This document shows positions 1 to 8,071 of a DNA stretch of 64,000 nucleotides, in pieces. The notes beneath the pieces were generated by a model, which was given only the letters and a program-made list of their open reading frames with translations, made no database searches and had not been told where the DNA came from. Numbering within the stretch: the stretch's first letter is position 1; every line of letters begins with the position of its first letter. The DNA comes from Bacteroidales bacterium SW299 (GTDB lineage Bacteria > Bacteroidota > Bacteroidia > Bacteroidales > Bacteroidaceae). The position numbers were made by a program, and so were the translations under genes. Where the stretch lies: contig SDWH01000003.1 in assembly GCA_019550975.1 (NCBI GenBank), forward strand, positions 1-64,000. Direction: 5' to 3'.

Positions 1-1639
1 TACAATTCCAACTAGACAGTGCTTTTTCCCAAAAGAATAGATGAGGATATTGCAGAAAACGATCCGGTGCGTATGGTTAACGCTCTGGTTGAAAGCCTGA
101 ATCTTGAAAGTTTCAGGAAGTTATACAAGGAATGCGGGCGCAGCCCTTATCATCCCCGAATGATGCTCAAGGTCATTCTGTATGCCTACATGAACAACAT
201 CTACTCCTGCCGGAAAATAGAAAGCCTCCTTCACCGTGACATCCATTATATTTGGCTGGCCGGATACGAGAAACCGGACTTCATTACCATCAACCGTTTC
301 CGCAACCGGGTGAAGAGGGAAATCAACGAAGTGTCACCCAGGTTGTACTTCTGCTCTCTTCCAGGGGCTTCATCAGCCTGAACGTGGAATACATCGACGG
401 GACAAAGATTGAATCCAAGGCCGACAAGTACACGTTCGTCTGGAGAAAAACGGTTGAGCGGAACCGTGAACGCCTGATGAAGAAGATCCACGTCCTGTTG
501 GAACAGATAGACGATGCCATCGCCCGGGAGAACTCACTGGAAAGCGATGAGGAAATAGCGTTCACTCCGGCCATGCTGACCGAAATGGCGGGAGAATTGC
601 GCAGTGCGCTTGAACAGGTTCCCGAACCTTCCACCCAAGAGGGAAAGGCCGCGCTGAAAAAGACACGCAGGCAGCTGAAAGAACTGGAAAGCCACAGGGA
701 CAAGCTGCAGGAATACGACAATCATCTGAAGACCCTGCAAGAGCGGAACTCCTATTCAAAGACCGACAAGGACGCCACTTTTATGAGGATGAAGGAGGAT
801 GCCATGCGCAACGGTCAGACGAAGCCCGGCTACAACCTTCAGATCGGTACCGAGAGCCAGTTCATTACCGATTTTGCACTCTTCCCCAACCCTACGGATC
901 ACTGACCATGATACCTTTCCTGCAGTCTTTCTTAAACAGATATGGCAGGCCTGCCCATACGGTGGTCGCCGATTCAGGGTACGGTTCTGAGGAGAATTAC
1001 CGCTTCATGGAAGAAAACAGCACGGAAGCCTACGTCAAATACAGCCGCTTTCACATGGAACAGCGGCCGAGATTCAATCCGGACCCGTTCAAGGCAGAAA
1101 ACTTCCACTGCAATGAAGAGCATGACTTCTGCATCTGTCCCATGGGACAAAAGATGCGGAGGACAGGGACCAAACGCGTGAAAACCGCATCCGGATATGT
1201 CAGCGAAAATGCCAGGTACAGGGCCGTCAGATGTGAGGGATGCCCGCTGAGATGCCGATGCCTTAAAGCAAAGGGGAACAGGATGATTGAACTGAATCAC
1301 AGGCTCAGGAGATACAGGCAGAAAGCCAAAGGGCTGCTCTGCTCCGGGGAAGGTCTGAAACACAGGGGGCAGAGATGTATAGAACCGGAAGCTGTGTTCG
1401 GACAAATGAAAAACAACATGAACTACAAGCGTTTCCGCCATTTTGGGAAGGACAAGGTCTTCATGGACTTTTCCTTCTTTGCCATTGCCTTCAATATAAA
1501 AAAGATGTGTGCAAAGATGGAAAAAGAATGTATTGGCCGGCTGACTGAACTGCTTTATGGGCTTGCCGCCGCCATATTCAGATGTTGGGGACACATAAAT
1601 CAGAGAAAGCCACAAAATATCGCAGCTTATAGTACATGA
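1..1639 (+). pseudogene. IS1182-family transposase, decayed, 5' end outside window
   Basis: DDE transposase of the IS1182 type, readable only by joining three frames. The first part (from base 1 in frame 1) gives the N-terminal domain with motifs such as LFPKRIDEDIAENDPV. The middle (to 905, frame 3) carries [11 protein letters not shown] and a charged coiled-coil-like stretch. The last part (908-1639, frame 2) carries VVADSGYGSEENY, a cysteine-rich block and EAVFGQMKNNMNYKRFRH near the C-terminus. Three lesions are visible. A TAG at 13-15 sits where the family usually has Gln. Near base 330 one base appears missing (frame 1 to frame 3), and another near 897 (frame 3 to frame 2). The element begins before the window. 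The family call is from recognisable motifs; inactivity is inferred from the lesions. Confidence 0.88.
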
Positions 1640-1661
1640 ACCGATTTTATGGCTAACGTAA

Positions 1662-1697
1662 ACAAAGAAGGTGTGCTTTTTGACACACCTTCTTTGT
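1662..1697 (+). terminator. Hairpin downstream of IS1182 transposase
   Basis: A perfect 14-bp inverted repeat (1662-1675 with 1684-1697) encloses an 8-nt loop just after the transposase remnant. It is followed by a T-rich stretch (TGTTTCTTGTTTGG). It could be the transposase terminator or part of the right end of the insertion sequence. Confidence 0.7.
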
Positions 1698-1858
1698 TGT
1701 TTCTTGTTTGGGGAATTTTTAGGCAGGAAGTGCAACGCTTGGGAGTTGCTGCTGTTTCATTCAAGTCAATACCTGCATTTTGTGGGTGAAGGATCCTTTT
1801 CAATTGTTAAAGTTTGGCTTTACGCGGAATTTAAATTTTCATCTTTGGCAAACTTAGG

Positions 1859-1866
1859 TATATTTG
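1859..1866 (+). promoter_or_regulatory. Bacteroidales -7 box for nitroreductase lipoprotein
   Basis: TATATTTG fits the Bacteroidales -7 consensus TAnnTTTG and lies 27 bp before the ATG at 1894. No good -33 TTTG is found at the usual spacing; only a T-run near 1836-1839 is present. Confidence 0.5.
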
Positions 1867-1893
1867 CGGTGAAACTAATAAATGTGTGAGCCT

Positions 1894-2544
1894 ATGAAAA
1901 AACTGAAGACTGTGGCGATGGCTGCATTGCTTCTTCCTTTTATTGCATGCGGGGGAAACAGCCAGCAAAATTTGCCTGCAACCGAAAACGTGCAGGACAG
2001 TACGGACAATCAAGTGATTGAAACAATTATGGCGCGGCGCAGTATCCGGCAGTATAAGCCTCAGCCTGTTGGTCGCGACACTATGCAAATAATCTTGAAT
2101 TGTGGAATCAATGCTCCAAATGGGCAGAACAAGCAGTCGTGGGCAATCCGTGTGGTTGACAATCCCGAGTATATCAATGGAATTACAGAGATTTACAAGA
2201 AAAAGAATCCGAAGGTTGCCGATGACTCTTCGTTCAAGAATATGTTCCGAAATGCGCCTACTGTGGTATTTATTGCCAGTGACAAGTCGTATGGCATGTC
2301 GCAGATAGACTGTGGGCTGTTAGGTGAGAATATGGTGCTTTCAGCCTGGTCAATGGGAATCGGCTCCTGCTGCTTGGGCTCTCCCGTCCGTTTCATGCAG
2401 ACAGAACCTGAAGCTGCTGATTATCTGAAGCGGCTGAATATTCCCGATGGTTACGAATTGCTCTATTGCATAGCTTTCGGTTATCCGGACGAGGCTCCCG
2501 CAGCCAAGCCGCGCGATCCGGCCAAGATTATGTTTGTGGAGTGA
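1894..2544 (+). CDS. Nitroreductase-family lipoprotein
   Basis: The flavin-binding nitroreductase fold normally reduces nitro-compounds or quinones with NAD(P)H and FMN. The core starts with RRSIRQYKPQPV (about residues 46-57) and continues with the NAPNGQNKQSWAIRVV segment typical of the FMN pocket; the C-terminal half has GSCCLGSP and a final FGYPDE motif. The start at ATG 1894 is preferred because MKKLKTVAM begins a signal peptide ending in the lipobox FIAC, with Cys19 as the lipidated residue. An ATG-less extension four codons upstream is less likely. The protein is therefore predicted to be exported, which is unusual for a flavin reductase. It stands alone, with its own -7 box and a hairpin after the stop, between two broken insertion sequences. 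Substrate unknown. Confidence 0.85.
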   Translation: MKKLKTVAMAALLLPFIACGGNSQQNLPATENVQDSTDNQVIETIMARRSIRQYKPQPVGRDTMQIILNCGINAPNGQNKQSWAIRVVDNPEYINGITEIYKKKNPKVADDSSFKNMFRNAPTVVFIASDKSYGMSQIDCGLLGENMVLSAWSMGIGSCCLGSPVRFMQTEPEAADYLKRLNIPDGYELLYCIAFGYPDEAPAAKPRDPAKIMFVE

Positions 2545-2577
2545 GATTTGTGGAAACAAGTGTTTCCATGTGAATGG

Positions 2578-2612
2578 GAAACGGCGGGATATAAGAAGCA
2601 TCTTGCCGTTTC
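2578..2612 (+). terminator. Terminator hairpin after nitroreductase gene
   Basis: A 13-bp stem with two G-U pairs (2578-2590 with 2600-2612) and a 9-nt loop is followed by a weak T-rich tail. A smaller perfect 7-bp hairpin (2551-2557 with 2562-2568) precedes it, directly after the stop codon. Confidence 0.55.
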
Positions 2613-2624
2613 TTCAACAAAAAA

Positions 2625-3420
2625 GATAATACGGCATCTTTTCATACCACCTATGACATGCTCCACTTTAATCCTGATTCCGGAAATTCGCCTGTTCCCT
2701 TGTTTTTCAACAGTAGCAAGCTCTTTTCCTTTAGGTTTCTTCTTGGGCATGCATATTTCAACTCCATCCGGCCTGTGTCCGATGAAACCTGTATCTTGCC
2801 AGAGTCTGATGCCTTTGGGGAGTAGAAGAGGCTCTTCATCACAAATCTTTTTGTCATGGACGTGGCCTTCGTATGTGGAGCTCAGCCATACAATCCTAAG
2901 ATTGTTGGTACATAGCAGGTTATTCTTTATGCTATGAGTTTTTTTGCCACTATAGCACAGACTGCCAGTCTTCATCCAAAGGGCGTTGAACAGGCCGCTC
3001 GGTTCCGTCCAACAAGACTTCTTCGCATCCCTGAAGAATGTGTATCAGACGTTTGGAGTTACGGTCCGGCAATTCACCGAGCGTTTTCAATGTGCGCCGG
3101 AGAATCTCCGAAAGAAGGTGAATCCACCTGTTGGCCTGGGGCTGGGTCATCTCAAACTGAATGGCATGAAGTTCCTGAAGGGGATTGGCCTTCAGATATA
3201 CCAGTATGAAGAACATTTTGTCCTGAATCAGAGGCAACACACTGGTCTTCCTGTTGTAAGATATACGCTGGCGCACTTTGCCTTCCAAGGTAAAATGGCT
3301 GTAATATTCATCCCAATGGTACTTGAAAGTTATTAGCAAGGCATCAAACTCAACAGGAGTTAATCCTGTCGCAGCAAGCACCTGGCTATGACAGTGGCAA
3401 ATCTTGTCGTAATACATCAA
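2625..3420 (-). pseudogene. IS5-like (DDE_Tnp_4 type) transposase, frameshifted and truncated
   Basis: Read from 3420 downward, an intact N-terminal half (helix-turn-helix region, then LLDGTERPVQRPLDEDWQ with the first catalytic Asp) ends at a stop at 2950. The rest continues in another frame from about 2975: YSGKKTHSIKNN, then RLWQDTGFIG with the second Asp, then IRIKVEHVIGGMKR with the catalytic Glu. One frameshift near 2955-2965 separates the halves. Homology appears to stop after GGMKRCRI near 2625, so the last few dozen residues of the usual protein are missing. The catalytic triad survives but the gene should not make a functional product. No terminal inverted repeats were identified. 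Confidence 0.82.
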
Positions 3421-3548
3421 TTGAACTTTTTAGACCACAAAGATAAGTCAAAGATTATTCGATATAAACTCTATTTTACTCTTTGCTGACACATCCTTTT
3501 TATGTTGCGTGTATATATTTTGTGCCCTCTGTCATGTAAAATGAAGGG

Positions 3549-6500
3549 TCATTTCTCCGACTGTATCTTGCGGAACTCTTGTGGAATTATGTGGTATTTC
3601 TCTTTGAAACATTTGCTGAAGTATCGGGGGGTACTGAATCCCAACCGGTCGGCAACCTCGGATATGGTCAGTTGCGGTTGTGAAACCAGCATATCCGCTG
3701 CTTTCTTCAGGCGCAGGGACATGATGAACTCGGAGGGGGTTTCTCCTGTTATCAATTTGAGTCTGGTATATAGCTTTGTTCTCGCCATGTTCATTTTTTC
3801 GGTCAGTGCATTCACTTTAAAGTCAGGATCATCGATGTGCTGTTCGATCATTTCTGTCAGTTGTTTCAGGAATAAGTCTTCCGATTCGCTGGTTCCTAAG
3901 ATTCTAGGAGCTGTATACGGTTCTTTGCTGAAATGCTCCCTTGTCATGATACGGTTATTGACAAGGCTGTTGCAGCGCGATAACAATACATTCACGTTGA
4001 ACGGTTTGGTTATATAATCGTCTGCTCCGTATCTGAATCCGGCAATCGTGTGCTCAGGAGAAGTTTGAGCCGTGAGCAATACGACGGGAATATGGCAGGT
4101 TTCTATGTCCCGTTTTATGGCTTGGCAAAGCTGGGTGCCTGACATCATAGGCATGAGAACATCGCTGATTACGATGTCGGGATGGTCAGACTTTACCATT
4201 TCAAGTGCTTCTTTCCCGTTTTTTGCCGTTATGATTTCGTAAAAAGGATTGAATACATTATCCAGCATCTGTCGCAGGGAATCATTGTCTTCTACCACCA
4301 GCATTTTGTATGGTTTCGCATTCGGATAATCTGTCGCTTTTTCCTTAGCAGGCAATACAGCGAGCGGTTTCTGCTCCGGATCAGTAGTCGCTGTTTGTTC
4401 CACTGCATAGTTTTCCGGTGTTCCGTTGTCCAATTCTTCTGGGGTGAAATGTGCATTTCCGTTTTTCAGGTGTATGCAGAAAGTGCTTCCTTCTTCCGGT
4501 TCACTGAACACTTCAATGTGTCCGTGGTGAAGTTCGATGATTCCCTTCGTGAGGGCCAGCCCGATGCCAGTTCCCGATGAAAAAGGAGATAAATGTTCTG
4601 TTTGATAAAATCTGTCGAAAATCTTCTCTATGTCTTCAGGACGTATTCCGTCCCCATTGTCTGTTACCTCAATGAGTATTTCTTGATTCCTTTTCTTTAT
4701 TGAAACTGTAATGCGTCCGCCTTCCGGTGTGTGTTTAAAGGCGTTTGACAAAAGATTGTTGAAAACTTTCCGCATTTGTTTCTCGTCATACCAGCAAAGA
4801 ATACTGTCGCATGTTTTCTGGAAATCGAATGTAATCTTTTTCTGGGAAGCATATTCTTGAAATGCAAGAAAGGTCGTATATAAGAATTTGACAATATTGT
4901 GTTCTTTTACTTTGATGTACATGTGTCCTTGTTCTTGTTTGCGGAAATCCAGCAGTTCGTCAATAAGTTCTTTGAGCTGAAGGCTGTTTTTGTATACACT
5001 TTTCAGCTTGTTGTGCAGATTCGGGCTGAAGGACTGCATGTGCAGGATGATTTCCATTTGACTGATTATAAGTGTCAGCGGAGTTCGGAATTCGTGCGAT
5101 ATGTTGGTAAAGAAGCGCAGTTTGCTTTGCGTCAGTTTTTCGACATCATCCGTATGCTGTTGTTCGTATTTGAGCATCTCTTGCAGTTTGATCCGGTGCT
5201 TGTAGACCCTGAGCAACCAGAATACGGTAGCCGTAATGCAGAATGTATAGATCAGGTATGCCCAGAAGCTCCGGTAGAAAGGGGGAAGCACTTGTATTTT
5301 GAGCTGGCTTTCTGCGGTGGTCTTCCCCGATTTATCCTGTGCTTTGGCTATTAGTGTGTATGTTCCTGGGCTGAGATTGCTATATGTTACGATGCGCTGT
5401 TCGTTCATGAGATTCCATTGGTTGGAAAATCCTTCTAGCCGATAGTAGATTACGTCTTCGTTGAACGGAAGGTAATTGGTTATCGCATAGCCTATTTGGA
5501 AAAGGTTCTGTTTTGCATTGAGAGTTATTCTGTCTGTATTTGAGAGGTTGGCCGACAGGATGCCGCTTGGGTCGTCCACTGCTATTTCTTGGTCATTGAC
5601 AATCAGACGGTCCGGAAACAAATTATATGTTCCGGACGGTTCTTCGAGGCTGTTCGGTCGGAATGAAATCATGCCGGATACACCCCCGATGAAGATTTCT
5701 CCGTCTTTGCTTCGGTAAAGTGCGTTGCTTTTCAGAAAGTCCAGCGGAATATTGGCATAGTTGGTGCATGTCTGAGACCGGCAGTCAAAGATTGAAATGC
5801 CTTTGTCGGTAGTCATGAGCAGGCTGTCTGGAGCTAGCTCGCAAATATTATATACGACATCACTGAGCAAGCCGTTTTTTGCGGAATTGAAATTTTCAAA
5901 AGAATTGTTTGAGCGGTGGTACATGTCAATGCCGTTGTCGTTGGTGCATAGCCATATTCTTTGCCTGCTGTCTTCAAAGATGGAATTGATGAGGTTGCTG
6001 CTGATGCTTTGAGCTGTTTTGTCATCGTGCTTATAATGGAGCAATTTTTTACTTTCGGTATTGTATGTGCATACTCCGTCGCGTATATTTACAATCCATA
6101 AAAGACCGGTCTTATCTAAAAGCAGTTGAGATGGTGACATCGTTACCATTCTGTCTTGTTTGTTGCTGATCAGCGGTCTGCATTGACCGCTTCCCGGATG
6201 AAAGATGTTTATCCCGTTGTGTGTGGCAAGCAGCAGATGATTCTTGTACGGAATGATGTCAAGCACAATGTCGGAGGATATAGATCTGGGATTGTTTGCG
6301 TTATGGCGGAAATGTGTAAACTTCCCGTTTCGTAGATTGAGCTTGTTCAGGCCACCCAGATGCGTTCCGAGGTACAATTCTTGGCGCAAGGAGTCATAGT
6401 AGATAGCTTTTATGTTGTTGCTTGAAACGCTAAGAAAATTGTCTTCCTTCCGGAACCATTTGAACGTGTGCGACTTGCGGTTATATTTGTTGAGTCCTCC

Positions 6501-7577
6501 TCCTTCTGTGCATATCCATAGATTGTTTTCGTTGTCCTCAGTCATCCGGCAGATAACCCCTGAGCTAAGTCCGTTCTTTTCTTGGATGCTTATGTGGTAT
6601 TCGTGGTAGGGTTGTTGTTCTTGCGGGTTGAAGTAATTTATACCCCCATAAAATGTGCCGGCCCAGATTGTACCTTGAACATCACAATAAAGGCTCCATA
6701 TGGACGGATAACTGAGTCCTTTTCCGGATGTTGCCGGAGTGTAGCATACGAATTTGTTTTTCTCTCTGTCGTAAAGAGTCAGGCCGTTGATGGTTCCTAT
6801 CCATATGTTGCCTTGTTTATCCTCACAGCAGCAATGGGTAAAGTTAGAACTCAGGATATTGGGCTTGCCTTTATAGTTCTTTATATTGCGGATTTTTCCA
6901 TTTTGTATAATATAGATTCCTGAACCGTCCCTGCTGTTGGTTATCCAACAAGTTCCATAGCTGTCGCAGAAAATGCTTGTCACATTTCCTTGGGGGATGA
7001 GGTGGATGAGCTTCTCATGATGGAAAAGATAGAGTCCGTTCTGCTTCGTTCCGACGAGCATGGAGTCTTCTTTTATGGATAAAGAACTGATGTGACATTC
7101 CTGCGGAAGTTCGCGGAATGGTTTGAATTCATGTCCGTCGTATCTGAATATCCGGTTTTTGTGAGCTAGGTATAGAAATTTATTAAAGATCAGGCAGTCG
7201 GCTCCTTCTCCGAAGATGGTAGAGAACTTTTCCTTATTTAAGTCGTAAGCGGAAACCCCGGTCATCGTTCCGAAGAATATGCAGTCTTTTTTGTTCCCGA
7301 CAATATATTTGACATGGTTGTCGCAAGGACCGTTGGAAATGCTCCTGCTTTTTTGGTATGTCTTGATGCTGTTTCCGTTGTAAAGATTGATTCCATTGGC
7401 TGTGCCGAACCACATAAGTCCTCTTTTGTCCTGATAAATGGAAGTAACGGAATAGTTGGATAAGCCGTCGCTTTTGTCTATATGTCCAAATGAGAGATGC
7501 TGTGCCTGGCTTCTCGTCAGTCCGGCTGTAAAAAGGGTGAAGCACAGAATTATATGGATAAAAAAGTTGTATTTCAT
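3549..7577 (-). CDS. Hybrid two-component system regulator of PUL 1
   Basis: A 1342-residue one-protein sensor and regulator of the kind that controls Bacteroides polysaccharide loci. In order: signal peptide (1-25); a long periplasmic sensor of repeated propeller blades (about 30-650, recurrent WFGT, WIGT and WICT motifs); a Y_Y_Y domain (about 690-765); one membrane helix (770-791); histidine kinase with ISHEFRTPL, phosphorylated His828; an ATPase domain; a receiver domain with phosphoacceptor Asp1139 in SDVLMP; and a C-terminal AraC helix-turn-helix (about 1235-1340). It is divergent from the first susC and probably activates it when a polysaccharide fragment binds the sensor. Ligand not predictable from sequence. 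Confidence 0.95.
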   Translation of the reverse strand: MKYNFFIHIILCFTLFTAGLTRSQAQHLSFGHIDKSDGLSNYSVTSIYQDKRGLMWFGTANGINLYNGNSIKTYQKSRSISNGPCDNHVKYIVGNKKDCIFFGTMTGVSAYDLNKEKFSTIFGEGADCLIFNKFLYLAHKNRIFRYDGHEFKPFRELPQECHISSLSIKEDSMLVGTKQNGLYLFHHEKLIHLIPQGNVTSIFCDSYGTCWITNSRDGSGIYIIQNGKIRNIKNYKGKPNILSSNFTHCCCEDKQGNIWIGTINGLTLYDREKNKFVCYTPATSGKGLSYPSIWSLYCDVQGTIWAGTFYGGINYFNPQEQQPYHEYHISIQEKNGLSSGVICRMTEDNENNLWICTEGGGLNKYNRKSHTFKWFRKEDNFLSVSSNNIKAIYYDSLRQELYLGTHLGGLNKLNLRNGKFTHFRHNANNPRSISSDIVLDIIPYKNHLLLATHNGINIFHPGSGQCRPLISNKQDRMVTMSPSQLLLDKTGLLWIVNIRDGVCTYNTESKKLLHYKHDDKTAQSISSNLINSIFEDSRQRIWLCTNDNGIDMYHRSNNSFENFNSAKNGLLSDVVYNICELAPDSLLMTTDKGISIFDCRSQTCTNYANIPLDFLKSNALYRSKDGEIFIGGVSGMISFRPNSLEEPSGTYNLFPDRLIVNDQEIAVDDPSGILSANLSNTDRITLNAKQNLFQIGYAITNYLPFNEDVIYYRLEGFSNQWNLMNEQRIVTYSNLSPGTYTLIAKAQDKSGKTTAESQLKIQVLPPFYRSFWAYLIYTFCITATVFWLLRVYKHRIKLQEMLKYEQQHTDDVEKLTQSKLRFFTNISHEFRTPLTLIISQMEIILHMQSFSPNLHNKLKSVYKNSLQLKELIDELLDFRKQEQGHMYIKVKEHNIVKFLYTTFLAFQEYASQKKITFDFQKTCDSILCWYDEKQMRKVFNNLLSNAFKHTPEGGRITVSIKKRNQEILIEVTDNGDGIRPEDIEKIFDRFYQTEHLSPFSSGTGIGLALTKGIIELHHGHIEVFSEPEEGSTFCIHLKNGNAHFTPEELDNGTPENYAVEQTATTDPEQKPLAVLPAKEKATDYPNAKPYKMLVVEDNDSLRQMLDNVFNPFYEIITAKNGKEALEMVKSDHPDIVISDVLMPMMSGTQLCQAIKRDIETCHIPVVLLTAQTSPEHTIAGFRYGADDYITKPFNVNVLLSRCNSLVNNRIMTREHFSKEPYTAPRILGTSESEDLFLKQLTEMIEQHIDDPDFKVNALTEKMNMARTKLYTRLKLITGETPSEFIMSLRLKKAADMLVSQPQLTISEVADRLGFSTPRYFSKCFKEKYHIIPQEFRKIQSEK

Positions 7578-7610
7578 AGTTTTCAGAAAAAGTTGTGCTT
7601 ATTTAGGTTA

Positions 7611-7618
7611 CAAATATA
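7611..7618 (-). promoter_or_regulatory. Bacteroidales -7 box for hybrid regulator
   Basis: On the minus strand this reads TATATTTG, matching TAnnTTTG, 34 bp upstream of the regulator start at 7577. No convincing -33 element is visible. Confidence 0.5.
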
Positions 7619-7870
7619 ATAAAAAATTCTATAATAAATAAGGCGGACAATCTTCTTTAGTCCCGTACCCAATTTGCCGGTATGCTTTTATATTCTATAT
7701 TCCTGCACTTGGACTTTACGGTCCGGGTACGTGAACCGTAACGTGTGCCGTGGAACTCAAAAAATCCTCGCGGGCAATCGATGAATGAGTGGGATTAGAA
7801 TATTCCGCCCGGTTTGTACCTGATAATTGCCGTTCTGAAGCAGTTGCCGAAGGTGTATTATTTGTGTGCG

Positions 7871-7935
7871 GAGGTGCATTATTCGTACATGCAGGAGTCT
7901 GTTTGCCGGTGATGTCTGTTTATGCACCTCTTTTT
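7871..7935 (+). terminator. Terminator-like hairpin upstream of susC promoter
   Basis: A perfect 9-bp inverted repeat (GAGGTGCAT 7871-7879, ATGCACCTC 7922-7930) with a 42-nt loop is followed by TTTTTG. It lies before the susC -7 box, so it would end a separate short transcript or an upstream-initiated leader. Confidence 0.45.
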
Positions 7936-7971
7936 GTATGTATCGCTCGGTCCCTTTTGTTTTTCTCCTTT

Positions 7972-7979
7972 TATATTTG
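7972..7979 (+). promoter_or_regulatory. Bacteroidales -7 box for PUL 1 susC operon
   Basis: TATATTTG matches TAnnTTTG, 92 bp before the susC ATG at 8072, leaving a leader of roughly 85 nt. The -33 region has no TTTG at the expected spacing, as is common for activator-dependent promoters. Confidence 0.45.
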
Positions 7980-8071
7980 TTTACAAATAATAAGAAAAGC
8001 ACTCACCTTAAGTGTATGGAGAACAGTTTCAGGATAACCTTAAAATTAATCACTTTTAAAATCAAAATGTT

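Larger units (their letters stand above)
7619..8071. other. Intergenic regulatory region between HTCS gene and first susC
   Basis: No gene is supported in this stretch. It holds a spaced inverted repeat CGTACCC (7664-7670) with GGGTACG (7725-7731), a nearby TACGGT (7717-7722) with ACCGTA (7735-7740), a terminator-like hairpin at 7871-7935, and a -7 box for susC at 7972-7979. The inverted repeats are candidates for operator sites of the hybrid regulator; this is inference only. Confidence 0.5.

Noticed and set aside
3502..4017. Plus-strand frame of 171 codons within the hybrid regulator
   Set aside because: It overlaps the AraC and receiver domains of the regulator, which are unmistakable on the minus strand.
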